Below, in pieces: positions 10,371-22,380 of a DNA stretch of 64,000 nucleotides. Both the position numbers and the translations under genes were made by a program. Under the pieces are notes generated by a model. The model had not been told where the DNA came from and did no database searches. It saw only the letters and a program-made list of their open reading frames with translations. Position 1 is the stretch's first letter, and each line of letters opens with the position of its first letter. Source of the DNA: Rhodamnia argentea (lineage: Eukaryota; Streptophyta; Magnoliopsida; Myrtales; Myrtaceae); NCBI RefSeq assembly GCF_020921035.1, contig NC_063150.1, positions 12,648,001 through 12,712,000 of the forward strand, read 5' to 3'.

Positions 10371-12635
10371 TCACCAATAGTCTCTGCAAGAACACAGACC
10401 ATCCTTAATATGATGATATCTCTTTGCATCTCTTGCAACAATTTCTCTTCCAACAGCGACAGAGACATATTTCATCCAAGAGTGACAATCCCCACAAACT
10501 CGAAGATTCTTAAGAATCCTGACACTGTTAGTCTTATTTTTAGTCCTTGATAAAGCAAAAGCTAATGCCAGTTTCTCGCTGTGGTAATACAATGATGTCT
10601 CCTTTTTCTCTTCATCCAAATCCTGCAACACATATCTAGTGTCCGGGATATAACCAAGATTTCTAACTTTCTCAATCAGTTCTTCCAGCGTGTTAAGTAT
10701 CTCTTTCGATCCCAAGTGAGATAAATCACCAGCCATGAAAGTATGAACTTCTCTATCGACTTCAACCCAACTCACCGCGGGGTTCTTCTTCAGTTTCATA
10801 TCCCTCATCGTGCTTTTCATCTCGATAAGCTGACTCCAATTGCAAGTCGCGGCATATAGATTTGACAACAGCACATGCGTTCCTTCATCTCCTGGTGCTA
10901 GTTCAAGCACTTTTTTCATGGCTCTCTCTGCCGTTTTTACATCTCCATGAACCCTACATGCACTTAACAGTGTCCTCCACATAACAAGATCTGGATTATT
11001 CATTTGTGTCACCAACATTTCAGCCTCTTCAAGTCTTCCTGATCTCCCCAGTAAATCGACCATGCATGCATAATGATCTCTTCTCAATTCTGTTTCACGA
11101 CTGTCTCGTAAGTATGAAAAGATCTGCCAACCCTCTTCAACCAACCCTGCATTGCTGCATGCCAAAAGAACAGCCACAAATGTCACCTGATTTTGCTCAA
11201 GCTCCAAATCTTTCATCCTATTATACAATTCAAGTGCTTCCTGTCCCATACCATTTACAGCATAGCCATATATCATGGAGTTCATAGACACCACGTCTAT
11301 ATCTATCAACCGATCAAAGACCGACCTTGCCATTTCTGCCATTCCACATTTTCCATACAAGTCAATAAGTGCTACTCCAGCATAACCATTTCTAACTAAT
11401 CCATATTTTGTGAGAACTGCATGGATTTGTTTTCCTGTTTCCAGCATGGCTAGGCTAGAACACGCTCGAAGAACACTTGATAATGTGAAAGAGTTAGGAT
11501 TTACTGAATTTTGCAGCATTTCCCGAAATTTCAAAAGAGCGATCTCTTCCCTACCATTTTGCACCAGACCTACAATGAGAGATGTCCATGTCACGAGGTT
11601 TGGGTTGGCCAAATAATTGAACACCTTGAAGGAGTCATCAATTATTCCGCATTTCGAGTACATTGTCAAGAGTGAAGTTTGTGAAGCGATTGCATAGTCA
11701 AAGCCAGCTTTGACTATACATGCATGAATCGATTTACCAGATTTTAAATCTGCTGAGTTTGCGCAACCAATCAAAGTGCTTGCAAGAGTGAATTCATTAG
11801 GCTTGATCCCCTTCCTGACCATATCCGAGAAAACCGCTTGAGCCTTGAACTCCTCGCCATGTTGCACGTAACCAACAATCAATGCCGTAAGCAAAACCAC
11901 ATCTTGGTCTGTTACTCGGTCTGCCACCAACTGCGCATCTCTCATTCTACCAAACTTCGCATACATATCAACGAGAGCACTACCAACAAACACATTGGAA
12001 ACCTCCAACCCCAACACCACGGCGAGCCCGTGAGCTCTCTGACCACCGGCCACCCGCCCAAGGTCCGAAAATGCCTTGAAGACGCTCGAGAACGTGTACT
12101 CATCGGGAAAGACTCCCTCACTCATCATCCTCTCATAAAGCTCCACCGCTTCTTCACTTCTTCTCCGCTTGATATAAGAAGCGATCATGGAATTCCAGGT
12201 GACCACGTGCCTTTCGGGCATTTCGTCGAACACGCCGCGAGCATCGCTCACGCTGCTGCACTTCAGGTAGGCGTCCACTAGCTTGTGACCCAAAAGGGTG
12301 GGGCAGAGAGCGGTTTTTATCAAATGGGTCTGAACTCTCCGAACGTCTAACAAGCATCTCGTCTCCGCACATCGACCCAAGAGAGAGGAGTAGGACTGTG
12401 GAGTCCTCGCCTGGCTTGGGCCGCAAAGAGGGGAAGCATCGATCGAACGAGCCACCCAGTGAAGGGAAGAAGGATTCGGGCGGAGTTGGCGGTTCGACCA
12501 GGGTAGGGTGGCATCCGAACGAGAGACCAGATTGGAAACGAAAGGACAAGTGCTTGGTCTGCAGAGGTGGAGGCTCCTGGGCATTTTCTTCTTCCTGTCG
12601 TCCAATATACATGATGTATAAAATTTTACGGCCAC
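10371..12635 (-). CDS. PPR protein, PLS class with E and DYW domains
   Basis: A single intronless frame of up to 754 aa. A basic, serine-rich leader (about residues 1-80) looks like an organelle transit peptide. PPR motifs of P, L and S type run from about residue 80 to 570, with phrases such as HVVTWNSMIASYIKRRRSEEA. E-type motifs follow, then a DYW domain ending in the tripeptide DYW. The deaminase-like zinc site is visible: His685 and Glu687 (HSE), Cys714 and Cys717 (CGDC). The second cluster is His741/His742 with Cys748 and Cys750. Such proteins recognise specific organelle RNAs and many catalyse C-to-U editing. The second Met, 17 residues in, may be the true start because a transit peptide reads well from it. 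It resembles Arabidopsis At5g65570 by class and by neighbourhood, from memory. It looks intact. Confidence 0.93.
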   Translation of the reverse strand: MAVKFYTSCILDDRKKKMPRSLHLCRPSTCPFVSNLVSRSDATLPWSNRQLRPNPSSLHWVARSIDASPLCGPSQARTPQSYSSLLGRCAETRCLLDVRRVQTHLIKTALCPTLLGHKLVDAYLKCSSVSDARGVFDEMPERHVVTWNSMIASYIKRRRSEEAVELYERMMSEGVFPDEYTFSSVFKAFSDLGRVAGGQRAHGLAVVLGLEVSNVFVGSALVDMYAKFGRMRDAQLVADRVTDQDVVLLTALIVGYVQHGEEFKAQAVFSDMVRKGIKPNEFTLASTLIGCANSADLKSGKSIHACIVKAGFDYAIASQTSLLTMYSKCGIIDDSFKVFNYLANPNLVTWTSLIVGLVQNGREEIALLKFREMLQNSVNPNSFTLSSVLRACSSLAMLETGKQIHAVLTKYGLVRNGYAGVALIDLYGKCGMAEMARSVFDRLIDIDVVSMNSMIYGYAVNGMGQEALELYNRMKDLELEQNQVTFVAVLLACSNAGLVEEGWQIFSYLRDSRETELRRDHYACMVDLLGRSGRLEEAEMLVTQMNNPDLVMWRTLLSACRVHGDVKTAERAMKKVLELAPGDEGTHVLLSNLYAATCNWSQLIEMKSTMRDMKLKKNPAVSWVEVDREVHTFMAGDLSHLGSKEILNTLEELIEKVRNLGYIPDTRYVLQDLDEEKKETSLYYHSEKLALAFALSRTKNKTNSVRILKNLRVCGDCHSWMKYVSVAVGREIVARDAKRYHHIKDGLCSCRDYW

Positions 12636-13288
12636 GATAATAAAGCGTTGGACTTCGGAACAAGTTGAAATCCCAATCGTGAAAATCCGACGGTTCGAGA
12701 TGAATTTGGAATTTCATTTTAGGAGGTTGAGTAACGCGTTTAAAAATTTTAAACTTGATTAGCCAGATTATGGACATAAAAGTTACGCACGTGAATTGAC
12801 ACGAAATTAGAAAATACATAATCATCTGGATCCTCATAAGAGTATATGTATCTGGATGAAATATATTATATGAGTTTTACGGTATGAATGATATGGGCTT
12901 AAATCGAGCTTTGGGTCGGTTATGTAACGTCAACACGACATACGACCCGACACGACATAACACGCTGACAAGCGATTTAAAAAAAAAAAATAGAAGATTT
13001 CAATATATTGTATATTAAATGCATGATAAATTATTTTGCATATAGAAAAATATCATCAATGAATTTTTTTCTTTTTCTTCTTCCATTAGAGATTCACGAT
13101 TAGATTTTTTTTTGGATTGATTGTGTATATTAATTTTGGGGTGGTTGGATATATGACTTAAATATATATGTTTTTAATAAATTCATATTTTGACTCCTAA
13201 TTTATTGAAAATACTTAAAATTGATTCGTGATTGTCGAAATGACGTGTCGAGATGCTAGACTCGTGTGTCGTTGGGTTGCGTGGAGCG
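12636..13288. other. Intergenic region between divergent PPR genes
   Basis: This AT-rich spacer, with 13.29-13.84 kb, separates the two PPR genes and must hold both promoters. Phrases around 12930-13300 ('cgacacgacataacacgctgac', 'gacgtgtcg', 'gtgtcgttgggttgcg') resemble part of a dispersed repeat seen again near 24500 ('cacgacacaccgacacgtga'). No gene is visible. Confidence 0.4.
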
Positions 13289-13480
13289 TGTTGGAATATA
13301 TAAATATTAAATTACGCGTTCTTCTATCAACTTAAACTTTTAGAGCGGTTGGTTGTGGTCCTATAAAATCTTTCATGATATCGGAGCGGGAGATCCCGAG
13401 TTCAAATCTTTATGGGGAGGTCCCGAGCTCAAGAGCAGTCGATCTCTTATCAAAGAGTGTCGATGAGACTTCCGTTTTAG
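13289..13480 (+). mobile_element. LTR end plus degenerate primer-binding site (TRIM-like remnant)
   Basis: The sequence from 13289 (TGTTGGAATATATAAAT) to about 13364 looks like a very short LTR. After 'aaatctttca' comes TGATATCGGAGC at 13376-13387. This differs at two of 12 positions from TGGTATCAGAGC, the usual plant primer-binding site complementary to the 3' end of initiator tRNA-Met. No second LTR or coding region is seen. A terminal-repeat retrotransposon in miniature or a cut-down element is the simplest reading. Confidence 0.5.
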
Positions 13481-13837
13481 ATAGAATCGATTTGGTCCTA
13501 CTCAATTTGATCGGCTATGGGAGCTTATGGGGATCAAGTTCATTTTGATCATTAATCTTGTAAATCTGATGGATGCGAGGTACGTTAATCAAGGAGTGAT
13601 TTGATACTGGTCCAGCTCACAGTAGACGGTTAGATCCGAAAGCACAACGGGTCGGGGTCCTCCATTTCCGGCAGCAGTTCGCGACGGACACCCGCTTTTC
13701 CCCGTCGAAACTCAGTCGTGGAACTCCGGACACAGCGCCGCTGGCCTCTCTGCAACGCGTCGAACTCGCTCTCGATCCAACCCCCTGATCTCCATATGCG
13801 TGCCACTGCCATCGCAAAACCCTAGACCTTCCCTTCA

Positions 13838-16597
13838 ATGAGCGGAGTCGCCGCCGCCGCCCGATGCTCCGCCACGAGAATGACGTCGGCCATTTTCAGT
13901 CCCTGTGATCCCACCGCCTTCGCGCCCGTTTCTCTCGCTAAAGCTCTCTCTTCCATCGCCTCTCCCGCTGCTTTCGCCGCCGCCGCCGAGCCCGAGCCGT
14001 CGGATGTTTCGTCTCAGCTTCTCTCGATCCTCACGTCCCCGAATTGGCAGAGGAACCCTCGGCTCAAGAGGCTGATCCCCTCGATAACCCCGTCTCATGT
14101 TTCCTCCGTCCTCGCTTCTAATCTCGACCCTCGGACGGCGCTTGGGTTCTTCAATTTGATTTCGCAGAGACGTGGGTTCAGCCACAACGTCCAGTCTTAT
14201 TCGGCTTTGCTGGCCATTCTGATTCCTAACAAGTTTTTTCCTGTTGCTGAGAAGCTGCGGATCGCCATGATAAAATGCTGTGGTTCAGTGGATGACGTGC
14301 GGTTCGTATTGGAGTTTTTATCCCGGATGAACGGGGAAGGTGATTTGAGATTTAAGCTTACCGTGAGATGCTATAATACTCTGCTGATGGCATTAGCGAA
14401 GTTCTTGATGATCGACGAAATGAAAAATGTGTACATAGAGATGTTAGACCTGAAGGTTCTACCAAACATCTATACTTTCAATACAATGGTTAATGCGTAC
14501 TGTAAGTTAGGGAATCTGGTTGAGGCAGAGTTTTACGTGAGAAAGATTTTGGAGGTGGGTTTGAGCCCGGATACATATACATATACCTCCCTGATATTGG
14601 GTCACTGTAGGAAGAAGGATGTGAATGGCGCCTATAAGATCTTTGTGCAAATGCCACAAAAGGGTTGTGCAAGAAATGAGGTTTCATACACCATCCTTAT
14701 ACACGGTCTCTGTGAAGCTAGGCGGGTGGATGAGGCTCTGAAGTTATTTTCTCAGATGGGGCAAGATAATTGCAGCGCTTCTGTTCGAACATATACAGTT
14801 CTTATATGTAGTTTATGTGATTTGGGTAGAATATCAGAAGCAATGGATTTGTTTACGGAGATGCCTGAGAGAGGTTGTGAGCCTAATCTTCATACCTATA
14901 CTGTCATCATTGATGGTTTCTGTAAGAACAATAAGATCAGTGAAGCCCGGAAATTGTTGGATGAATTGTCCGATAAGGGCCTAGTTCCAGGTGTTGTCAC
15001 TTACAATGCTTTAATTAACGGATATTGTAAGGAAGGAAGAATAGATGCTGCATTTGATATTTTAGGTTTGATGGAGTCAAAAAAATGTAGTCCAGATACT
15101 CGTACATACAATGAATTGATAGACTACTTTTGTAAGAATAAGAATGTGCACCAGGCTATGGCATTGTTTAATAAGATGGCTGAGCGCAACCTCCCTCCGT
15201 CTATTGTCACATATAATTCTTTAATTCATGGTCAATGTAGACTAGGGGAGCTGGATAATGCTCATAGGCTACTGAAAATGATGGAAGAGAGTGGTTTAGC
15301 TCCTGATGTTTGGAGTTATAGCTTTATTATGGATACTCTTTGTAAGAGGTTGAGGATTAAAGAAGCTTTTGCTTTACTGGATTCATTGCATGAGAAAGGT
15401 ATCAAAGCAAATGAAGTGATATATACATCGTTAATTGATGGCTGTTGTGCATCTGGAAAACTTGAGGATGCCTGTGGATTGCTTGATAGGATGCTCTTGG
15501 AGGATTGCAAGCCAAATTCATTCACTTACAATGCTTTGATAGATGGATTATGCAAAGAAAAGAGAACACAAGAAGCATTGATGATGGTGAAAATAATGCT
15601 CAATCGGGACTTGAAGCCGACGGTGTATACTTATACAATTCTGATTAAGCTGATGCTTGCTGAAGGAGACTTCGATCATGCTGATGAGCTTTTGGACCAG
15701 ATGGTCTCGTTGGGATATCAGCCTGATCTCTTTACTTACACGTCGTTTATCTATGCATACTGCTCGCAATGCAGACTATATGAAGCAGAAAATTTGATTT
15801 CTAAGATGAGAAGAGAGAAAATTGAGCCCGACTCAGTTCCTTACACATATTTAATTGATGCATATGGGCATTTGGGATTACTTCATCTATCTTTTGATGT
15901 TCTGAAACGCATGTTTGATTCTGGTTGTGTGCCTTCTCACCATACCTATGGTCATTTGCTTCAGCATTTTTTAGATGGAAATCAGGTGAAAGGGGAAAAC
16001 CTTGCGGTCAGAAGGGATATTTTGACATCAAATATCTCAGCAGTCGATAAAGCAGATGTGTGGAGGATTGTGGATTTTGGAACTGTTTTGAAGTTTTTCG
16101 ACAAAATGCTCGAGCATGGTTGTGCTCCTAATGTCAACACTTATGCCAAGATCATTATAGGACTTTGCAAAGTGGGCCGCCTTAAAGTAGCGGTTCGAAT
16201 AGTCGATCATATGAGAGATAGAGGCATGAATCCTGATGAAAAAACTTACAATGCTCTTGTTTGCTGTTGTTGTAAGAAGGGAGAATACAGAGAAGCAAAG
16301 AAGATGACAGAGGCTATGATCGAGCAGGGCCATTTACCCCTTCTGGAGTCTTCTAAGCTGCTTATATGTGGCCTATACGATCAGGAGGAGGATGAAGAGG
16401 CTGAACATTTTTTTCGTAGTCTATTAGTTTGCGGGTACAATCATGATGAATTAGCCTGGAAGCTTCTAGTTGATGGGCTACTTAAGAAGGGTTTTGTTAA
16501 GAGATGCTCAGATTTGCTGCAGGTCATGGAGAGGAAAGGCTGCCAACTGCACCATCAAACTTATACATTGTTGATTGAGGGACTTGATGGGATGTGA
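13838..16597 (+). CDS. P-class pentatricopeptide repeat protein, 919 aa
   Basis: One intronless frame encodes 919 aa. The first 50 or so residues are rich in Ala, Ser and Arg with few acids, typical of a mitochondrial or plastid transit peptide. A downstream Met at residue 15 is an alternative start. From about residue 175 to the C-terminus, 35-residue PPR motifs run almost continuously, with signatures such as VVTYNALINGYCKEGRIDAA. I estimate 18-20 motifs, with a less regular insertion near residues 710-740. There is no E or DYW extension, so it should bind organelle RNA without itself editing it (stability, splicing or translation). It lies about 1.2 kb from, and divergent to, the DYW PPR gene. 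By size, class and neighbours it resembles Arabidopsis At5g65560, from memory. It looks intact. Confidence 0.93.
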   Translation: MSGVAAAARCSATRMTSAIFSPCDPTAFAPVSLAKALSSIASPAAFAAAAEPEPSDVSSQLLSILTSPNWQRNPRLKRLIPSITPSHVSSVLASNLDPRTALGFFNLISQRRGFSHNVQSYSALLAILIPNKFFPVAEKLRIAMIKCCGSVDDVRFVLEFLSRMNGEGDLRFKLTVRCYNTLLMALAKFLMIDEMKNVYIEMLDLKVLPNIYTFNTMVNAYCKLGNLVEAEFYVRKILEVGLSPDTYTYTSLILGHCRKKDVNGAYKIFVQMPQKGCARNEVSYTILIHGLCEARRVDEALKLFSQMGQDNCSASVRTYTVLICSLCDLGRISEAMDLFTEMPERGCEPNLHTYTVIIDGFCKNNKISEARKLLDELSDKGLVPGVVTYNALINGYCKEGRIDAAFDILGLMESKKCSPDTRTYNELIDYFCKNKNVHQAMALFNKMAERNLPPSIVTYNSLIHGQCRLGELDNAHRLLKMMEESGLAPDVWSYSFIMDTLCKRLRIKEAFALLDSLHEKGIKANEVIYTSLIDGCCASGKLEDACGLLDRMLLEDCKPNSFTYNALIDGLCKEKRTQEALMMVKIMLNRDLKPTVYTYTILIKLMLAEGDFDHADELLDQMVSLGYQPDLFTYTSFIYAYCSQCRLYEAENLISKMRREKIEPDSVPYTYLIDAYGHLGLLHLSFDVLKRMFDSGCVPSHHTYGHLLQHFLDGNQVKGENLAVRRDILTSNISAVDKADVWRIVDFGTVLKFFDKMLEHGCAPNVNTYAKIIIGLCKVGRLKVAVRIVDHMRDRGMNPDEKTYNALVCCCCKKGEYREAKKMTEAMIEQGHLPLLESSKLLICGLYDQEEDEEAEHFFRSLLVCGYNHDELAWKLLVDGLLKKGFVKRCSDLLQVMERKGCQLHHQTYTLLIEGLDGM

Positions 16598-17108
16598 ATT
16601 GAAATAAAATATTGTTTTGACTGGAGGCTACCGGCATTGCTGTCACCGGAAACAATGTGGATTACTTGCTCATCTATCATTTAAAGAACTGGAAAAAATG
16701 ACTGCATATCGTGGACGACACTGAACATATGTTAAAATGCAGCTGGAAGGAGTACAATTGCTTCCGGGGAAGAAAGAATAATTGGAAACTGTTGCACAAT
16801 TGCTGCCCTCTGCAACAGGATAACTATCGGAAGGTAAATATGTTAAATTTTTTACTGATCTACCTAAGTTTTTCCTGATTTCTGCATTCTAATATGTTTA
16901 AAATGACAATTTCTCCTGGTAGAATGATTGACAAATAGAAGTATGTCAAAGTCAGCCAATATGGAAACCAATTCTTGGGAAGCACGTCCAATAGTTTATG
17001 GTGGGTGAAATTTTTTCTTTTGGTTTTCATTCATTCATATAACATTTATTGCACTTCTTTCTGACATGGATGATTTGTTTGAGCATACTTATAGATTTGT
17101 CTTCTTGT

Positions 17109-18400
17109 TGTTAGAAAATCCACTTTATACATTGAAGTTAATAGGTAGAGAGAGATTATGTGCATATAAGACTTATCTGAATCTTGTAGATAAGTGACGT
17201 GAGACACTTTATTATCTCATTTCACGTGCAAATCTAATTGAGAATGGCACGTGGAATTGATGAAGCACGCATGCATAAATAAACTAGGGTGAAACCTAGC
17301 TCTGCTATGTGCAACCATGTTAAGGCTAGAGGACATAAGTTGAGACCAAAAGACTTGGGTTTTTGTGCTCCCCTTTTTTTTTTTTTTCGTATGCACTATA
17401 AACTCGGTTTAACATTATGTTGACAATTACAAGGGCTCCCCCTTAAATTGGAGCATATATGTCTTATGGTCCAAGCTTGTTACCATATATTTGAATTGAG
17501 GATCTGAGAGAGGCTTGGCAATAGATCAGCAAGCTGATCGTTACATTTCACAAAACTTGTTGCAATTTCTCCACCAGTAACTTCTCCCTAGTAAAAGGGC
17601 AGTCAACCTCAATGTGTTCAATTCTCTCTATAAACATGGGATTTCAAGCAATATTTAATGCAGTGTAATTGTTACAAATTAACCACATGGATTCTGTCTA
17701 CCCAAATCCTGCTTCCTTAACAAGAAATTTTTGCCGCATTAGCTTACGTGTTCCTACAGCACTCTACCACTCAACTGCTGCATGAGATGTGGCCACAAGT
17801 ATCTGCTTTTTACTCTTCCAGGAGATAAGAATCCTTCCAATAAAGACTCAATATCATGATGTAGATCATCTATATGAGGGAGAGCCTGCCACTTTGCACC
17901 TATGTAAGCAAAGATACGACAATGTCCATAATCATAGTATAACAATCCTTTTCCTGGAGCACCTTTAATATATCAATGAATCTGAATTATTGTGTTCCAA
18001 CGACTTGTTGTAGCAAGTTAAGAAATTGACTAACCATTTATTGCAAAAGCAATACCAGGGCGGGTAATAGTAAGATAATTCAAACCAATCTGCGAAATTG
18101 TCCAGGGTTATGGATAAATTCACCGTGATCTGGTACTAGTTTCACATTAGGATTTATGGGAGCAACTGGTTCACACCCTAACGTGCCTGTCTCCTGGAGA
18201 ATATCCATTGTGTAATCTCGCAGGCAAATATAAAGACCTTGTTCAGAGAATGCTTACCACAACACCTAGGAAGTACTGCAACTGCCCGAATTCTTGGTTT
18301 GGAAATGTGAAGATGGCTTTTCAGTCAATCTATACCATCTATATCTTCTTAGGTACTGATGATGTCATCGACATAAACCACCATGGTGATTCACAAACAA
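17109..18400 (-). mobile_element. Ty1-copia remnant: one LTR, polypurine tract, decayed RT
   Basis: A likely LTR spans 17109-17431 (323 bp) and is bounded by TG and CA in element orientation (ends TGTTAG and TTACA on the + strand). Next to it, on the - strand, AATTTAAGGGGGAGC is a good polypurine tract at about 17433-17447. Further in, the - strand carries broken copia reverse transcriptase phrases around 18220-18390, with stops and frame changes. I found no matching 5' LTR, so this is a truncated 3' end. It starts about 500 bp downstream of the P-class PPR stop. Confidence 0.6.
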
Positions 18401-21170
18401 GATGCAGAGACATGAAAGAAAACCGAATGAGCGGTTGATTTGATACTGTGTAAGGAAATTTAACCAAAAAGTTTAAGCTATTAGGTGGAGGGAGAGCACA
18501 TATGCACAAGGCTCATGTAGAACACATCGGCAAGAGTTGTGGGATACTTCAACGGTCGTCATTTGGCAGCATTAGAATGGACGAAAGTCACAACTGCTGA
18601 TGCTTGTTGGTCAGTGATGATGTCGAAATGGGCTGCTTCTTGTGAGGTCACTCTTAATGACCATATGTTGTGCTCCGATATCTCCCAATCTCCATAAAAT
18701 TGTAGCAAGTTGATAAGCCATGCATGAGAATTTATTGTGTCATAGTCCGATAAGGCAAATATTGGTGAATGAACATCTGATTTGATGTCTTCGTAAAATT
18801 TTTAATGAACATCCGATAGGCAATGCAGCTGATATTTTCTATTATGGCCAAAAACAACAACGGGTTTTAGTATAACCCTGATGCCTGCGGGGCATATCTA
18901 CCTATACATCTGGATTAGACTTTGTTGCTGAAACTTTTAATTTTGTGCTGAGCATGCTTGGTTTTTGAAGTATCGCTGATTCTCAAGGATCAGAGTTTCA
19001 TAGGCAAGTGTGGAAGAATGAAATGAACGTGATTTATCTGAAAGGATGGATGAGTGTGGGTTTTTTTTTTTTTTTTTTTGGGGGGGCGCGGCGCGCTCTG
19101 GAAAATCTACTGTTCCAAATGTGTCTTACTGGACTGACTTTGTCTTATGTCCTGTTGGTTCCAGGTCCTTAACGCTTTGTTTGTTGAATCAATCTGTGGC
19201 AGTTATGTTCTCCGTAAGTGTATAATTCTGGATCTTGTGATTTGAGCTGCTGAACTAATAGGTACTTATGTTTTTAATGGAAGAGTTGGTCTGATCACCC
19301 GCTAATTAGTTGCTGAAGTGGAGGAAGAAGACATTCCAATTTTTGCCTAAATCTGGAATGTCATGTATTTGTTTGGGAATGTTGCCCCAAAGTAATTTTG
19401 AAAGATGGTATTTTAAAATGGTAACAAATCTCTTACTGATATTGGCACTAATCTGGGGCCTTTTGCTCTTTGCTTAATAAGTAAGAAGGTGAATAACAAC
19501 TCGATCTTTCTTTCACATGGATACCAATATTACAATCTTCAGAGTGTAAAGTATCAACACTCAGGATCTGATTCCATGCAGCTATCCATCCCAAAAAGAA
19601 AAAGTACAAAAAACAAAAACCTTAAAAGGGGGTTCTTGCTCTCAAATCTGCTTGTCTCGAAACTAGAAAGGTTTTGTGTGGCACTCCGTCAATTACCACT
19701 TGGAAATGGTATTCTCATACTCGGTATTGGCATTGCTTCTTGAAATTTGGATCCTTTTTATTTCAAATCATGATCTTAATGGGCAAGTACTGTCTGTTCT
19801 TGCCAACCTTTTCATAGACAGTTAATGTGTAGCATGAACTTTTGTTGCAGAGTTATTCATCTGTCTGTTTGTCATAATTGGCTGTTTGACTGGAAAATTG
19901 CAGCTATGAGTGATCGTGTGTCTGGCTTCTGAAATTTTGATGGAAATCTCGTTCGATGTGCTGGATGCAACCAATTCTTACCCAGTTGAGTGCTTTTACA
20001 AAAGTGGGTTCATTTTCTTCTGTAATTGTTGAATGCCGACTTTCTCATATCTTAAATTATCTTTAAGCATGCACGCACTCGCACAAGCATGCATGCATAT
20101 GAAGATGTTGCAGTCCTGACTGAGTTATAGTATTCACTATGAGTGATATTAGTTATGATTACTGTTGGTTCTATGCATGGTTAATGTGAATGATATCTGT
20201 TGCATCATTAAGTGTAATAATTTAAGTGACTGGTGCATATTGTGGTGATATATATTTGAGCTAAACTAGTCTTCTAGTATTATTGTTGATAAATTAACTG
20301 AATGGAGTTCTTTCTCAACTAGTTTGTGATCATGACTAGTATAGCTAACATTTATAAGAGAAGATGATGAATAAAATGGATAATTCGGGCTTTCCATTAG
20401 AGGCATGTCTTTTTGACTAATATCGATCTCATAGTGCCTAATAGATTGTTATGCACAAAGATGGCATCTTGATAGATGTTGGTCTACACTAGTATTTCCT
20501 TCCCTACTGTGTCTGAGCATTCAATGGAGTGATGGACTGTACGATCAAAATGAGGGTATCTGAAGTAAGCACCTACACTGTCAAGGGCTCTTGATTGGGT
20601 AAATTATTGATTAGGGGTTGGATAGGGCCTCACTTTTGACTGTATTTATGTGTGTCACTGTAATTGAGGGCTGTAAACTTTGGATTGGATATCCTGTCTC
20701 TTGAACTTAGCGCTTCCTATCTGTTGAATCGAGCTTTTTAGAATCCCCAATTTGCTTTTGTGCTCCTGTTTTTTCGCCTTTATTTTTAAACTCAAATATT
20801 GCGTAAAATGAAATTCCCAATTTCTTAGATTTCTTAAGTAGCTGGGTTAGAATATGCCAAGTTCAGATTTGGCATTGACTCTTAATAGAACTTTAAAGGC
20901 TTCTCTGCTGCCAAGTTTATCCGAGTTAAAAAGATGAAGTCAGTTTTGAGTGGTTTCTCGTAACATATTGTTGAATCATTTGCAGAATCCCGTTTAATAT
21001 AGGACCAGAAAATATGGTTGTTTTCCTTGATTATGACGAAGTGCAATTTGATTTTTGATCAAAATTTAAAATTTATGATAGGTTTACAGTATGCTGCATC
21101 ATCAAAGGATGTGGGGAAAGGAAAGTACCAAGCTACAGTCACTTTGTACCATCCACCGATCTCGTATACT
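18401..21170. other. Intergenic stretch without a supported gene
   Basis: I see no frame with a recognisable family. A T-rich run near 19061-19079 is followed by a G/GC-rich junction (GGGGGGGCGCGGCGCGC), possibly an insertion edge. The rest is AT-rich with short frames only. Confidence 0.4.
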
Positions 21171-22380
21171 TCTATTTTGTTTCCCCTTTAAATCAATCTA
21201 CAAGTGATTAACAACTTGTCAGTTCGTAGATTATGTATATGGCTCTTGGATCATGTTGTTGCTTCCTGTTTGGGACAAAACTGCACATTTTTCCTTTGTG
21301 TTTTGTGTGTTAGATTTTGTGGATTACGAGCTGAAGTTTTCACAGACAAATAGATGCATCAATCGAACTAGCAAGTACTACACCTCAATGTTATCTACAT
21401 GGACAGCAAAACAACATGAATTTCCAGCTTTAGATTAAGTAAAAAGTAGTTTTCTTGAGCTAAAACAAATGGAACCTTAGTTCATATAATCTCTGATGTT
21501 CCTCAACGTTTATTGAGAAGAGGATGTGTGATGAGTTTTCAGATGTATTATGTTTGGCGGTTGCATTATCCAAATCCCGCTGTAGTTTGATGAGTGTTAT
21601 ACTATGATGTGCTTTGACTTATAGTGAACGAATGCAGCTTTACTGTGTTGAGCTTGAGTTGTTTTATATTTACACCCAATTCAATCTCAGTCAGAGTCTC
21701 TCATGACACTGGGTTGGCTGTTGAATTGATTCGTCCAATATACACGAGTTGTCTGGAGGCTGTTGAGAGAATGGCATTGGACACATGGAAGTTGATCCAA
21801 GTTCGCCTCGGAAACATGTACTGCCTCTGGTTGGAGTAGATAAATTTAGGCCTGATTAATACCTGCATAAGATTGTATGTGCTAAGTCTCAAATGTTTTT
21901 TTCAGTCCGAACGGGTGATGAATTATTTCTTGATTCAAGTGGGTGACTGGTGTTCAAGTGAGATTCGATCTGTAATGTGTGGCTAGCATAAGACTTTTCA
22001 GACTGGGACGATTTATTTGATTGAGCACAGCAAATCCAGCGCAAAACATTGATGGTTCGAGTAATTGTTTTCTACGGAAGTGACAAAAATGTATCTTTAG
22101 TATATCTGAGAGTTTGTTGAATCTTGCCGTCTCTTTCTATCGAAGAAATTCTACTTTCACGCAATTTCATCGACACTACCCACCTTTGTGGGAAAAATTT
22201 AAATTCCAGCAGAAAATGAGAGTAAAGGCATATTGTCTATGGAAAATGCCATTAGGAGGACTGGCTAAAGAAGTAGATTAATGACCAGTTCTCAATTCAA
22301 CTGGCTCAACTAATCTGGTGTAACCTTGTCATACTGGTGCGATGTGAAATCAGCAACGTTTTCCTTTTGTTTTGCGGCTA
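21170..22380. repeat. Duplicated unit, segment A, copy 1
   Basis: This stretch is recognisably related to 28190-30310 and 41940-43440. Shared landmarks are 'tagatgcat' followed by 'agcaagtactacacctca', 'gaatgcagctttact', 'caactcaatctca' or 'caattcaatctcag', and 'aatgccattagga' with '(a)ctggcta'. It lacks the MITE that both other copies carry at the matching point (here near 21420-21440), so it appears to be the empty-site state. It lies about 2.5 kb upstream of the UGT pseudogene. Confidence 0.65.

Noticed and set aside
12154..12837. 227-codon - strand frame overlapping the DYW PPR start
   Set aside because: Different frame across the 5' part of the PPR gene, with no domain. Out-of-frame shadow.
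13835..14185. Gly/Arg-rich - strand frame
   Set aside because: Antisense of the Ala/Ser/Leu-rich transit peptide region of the P-class PPR gene.
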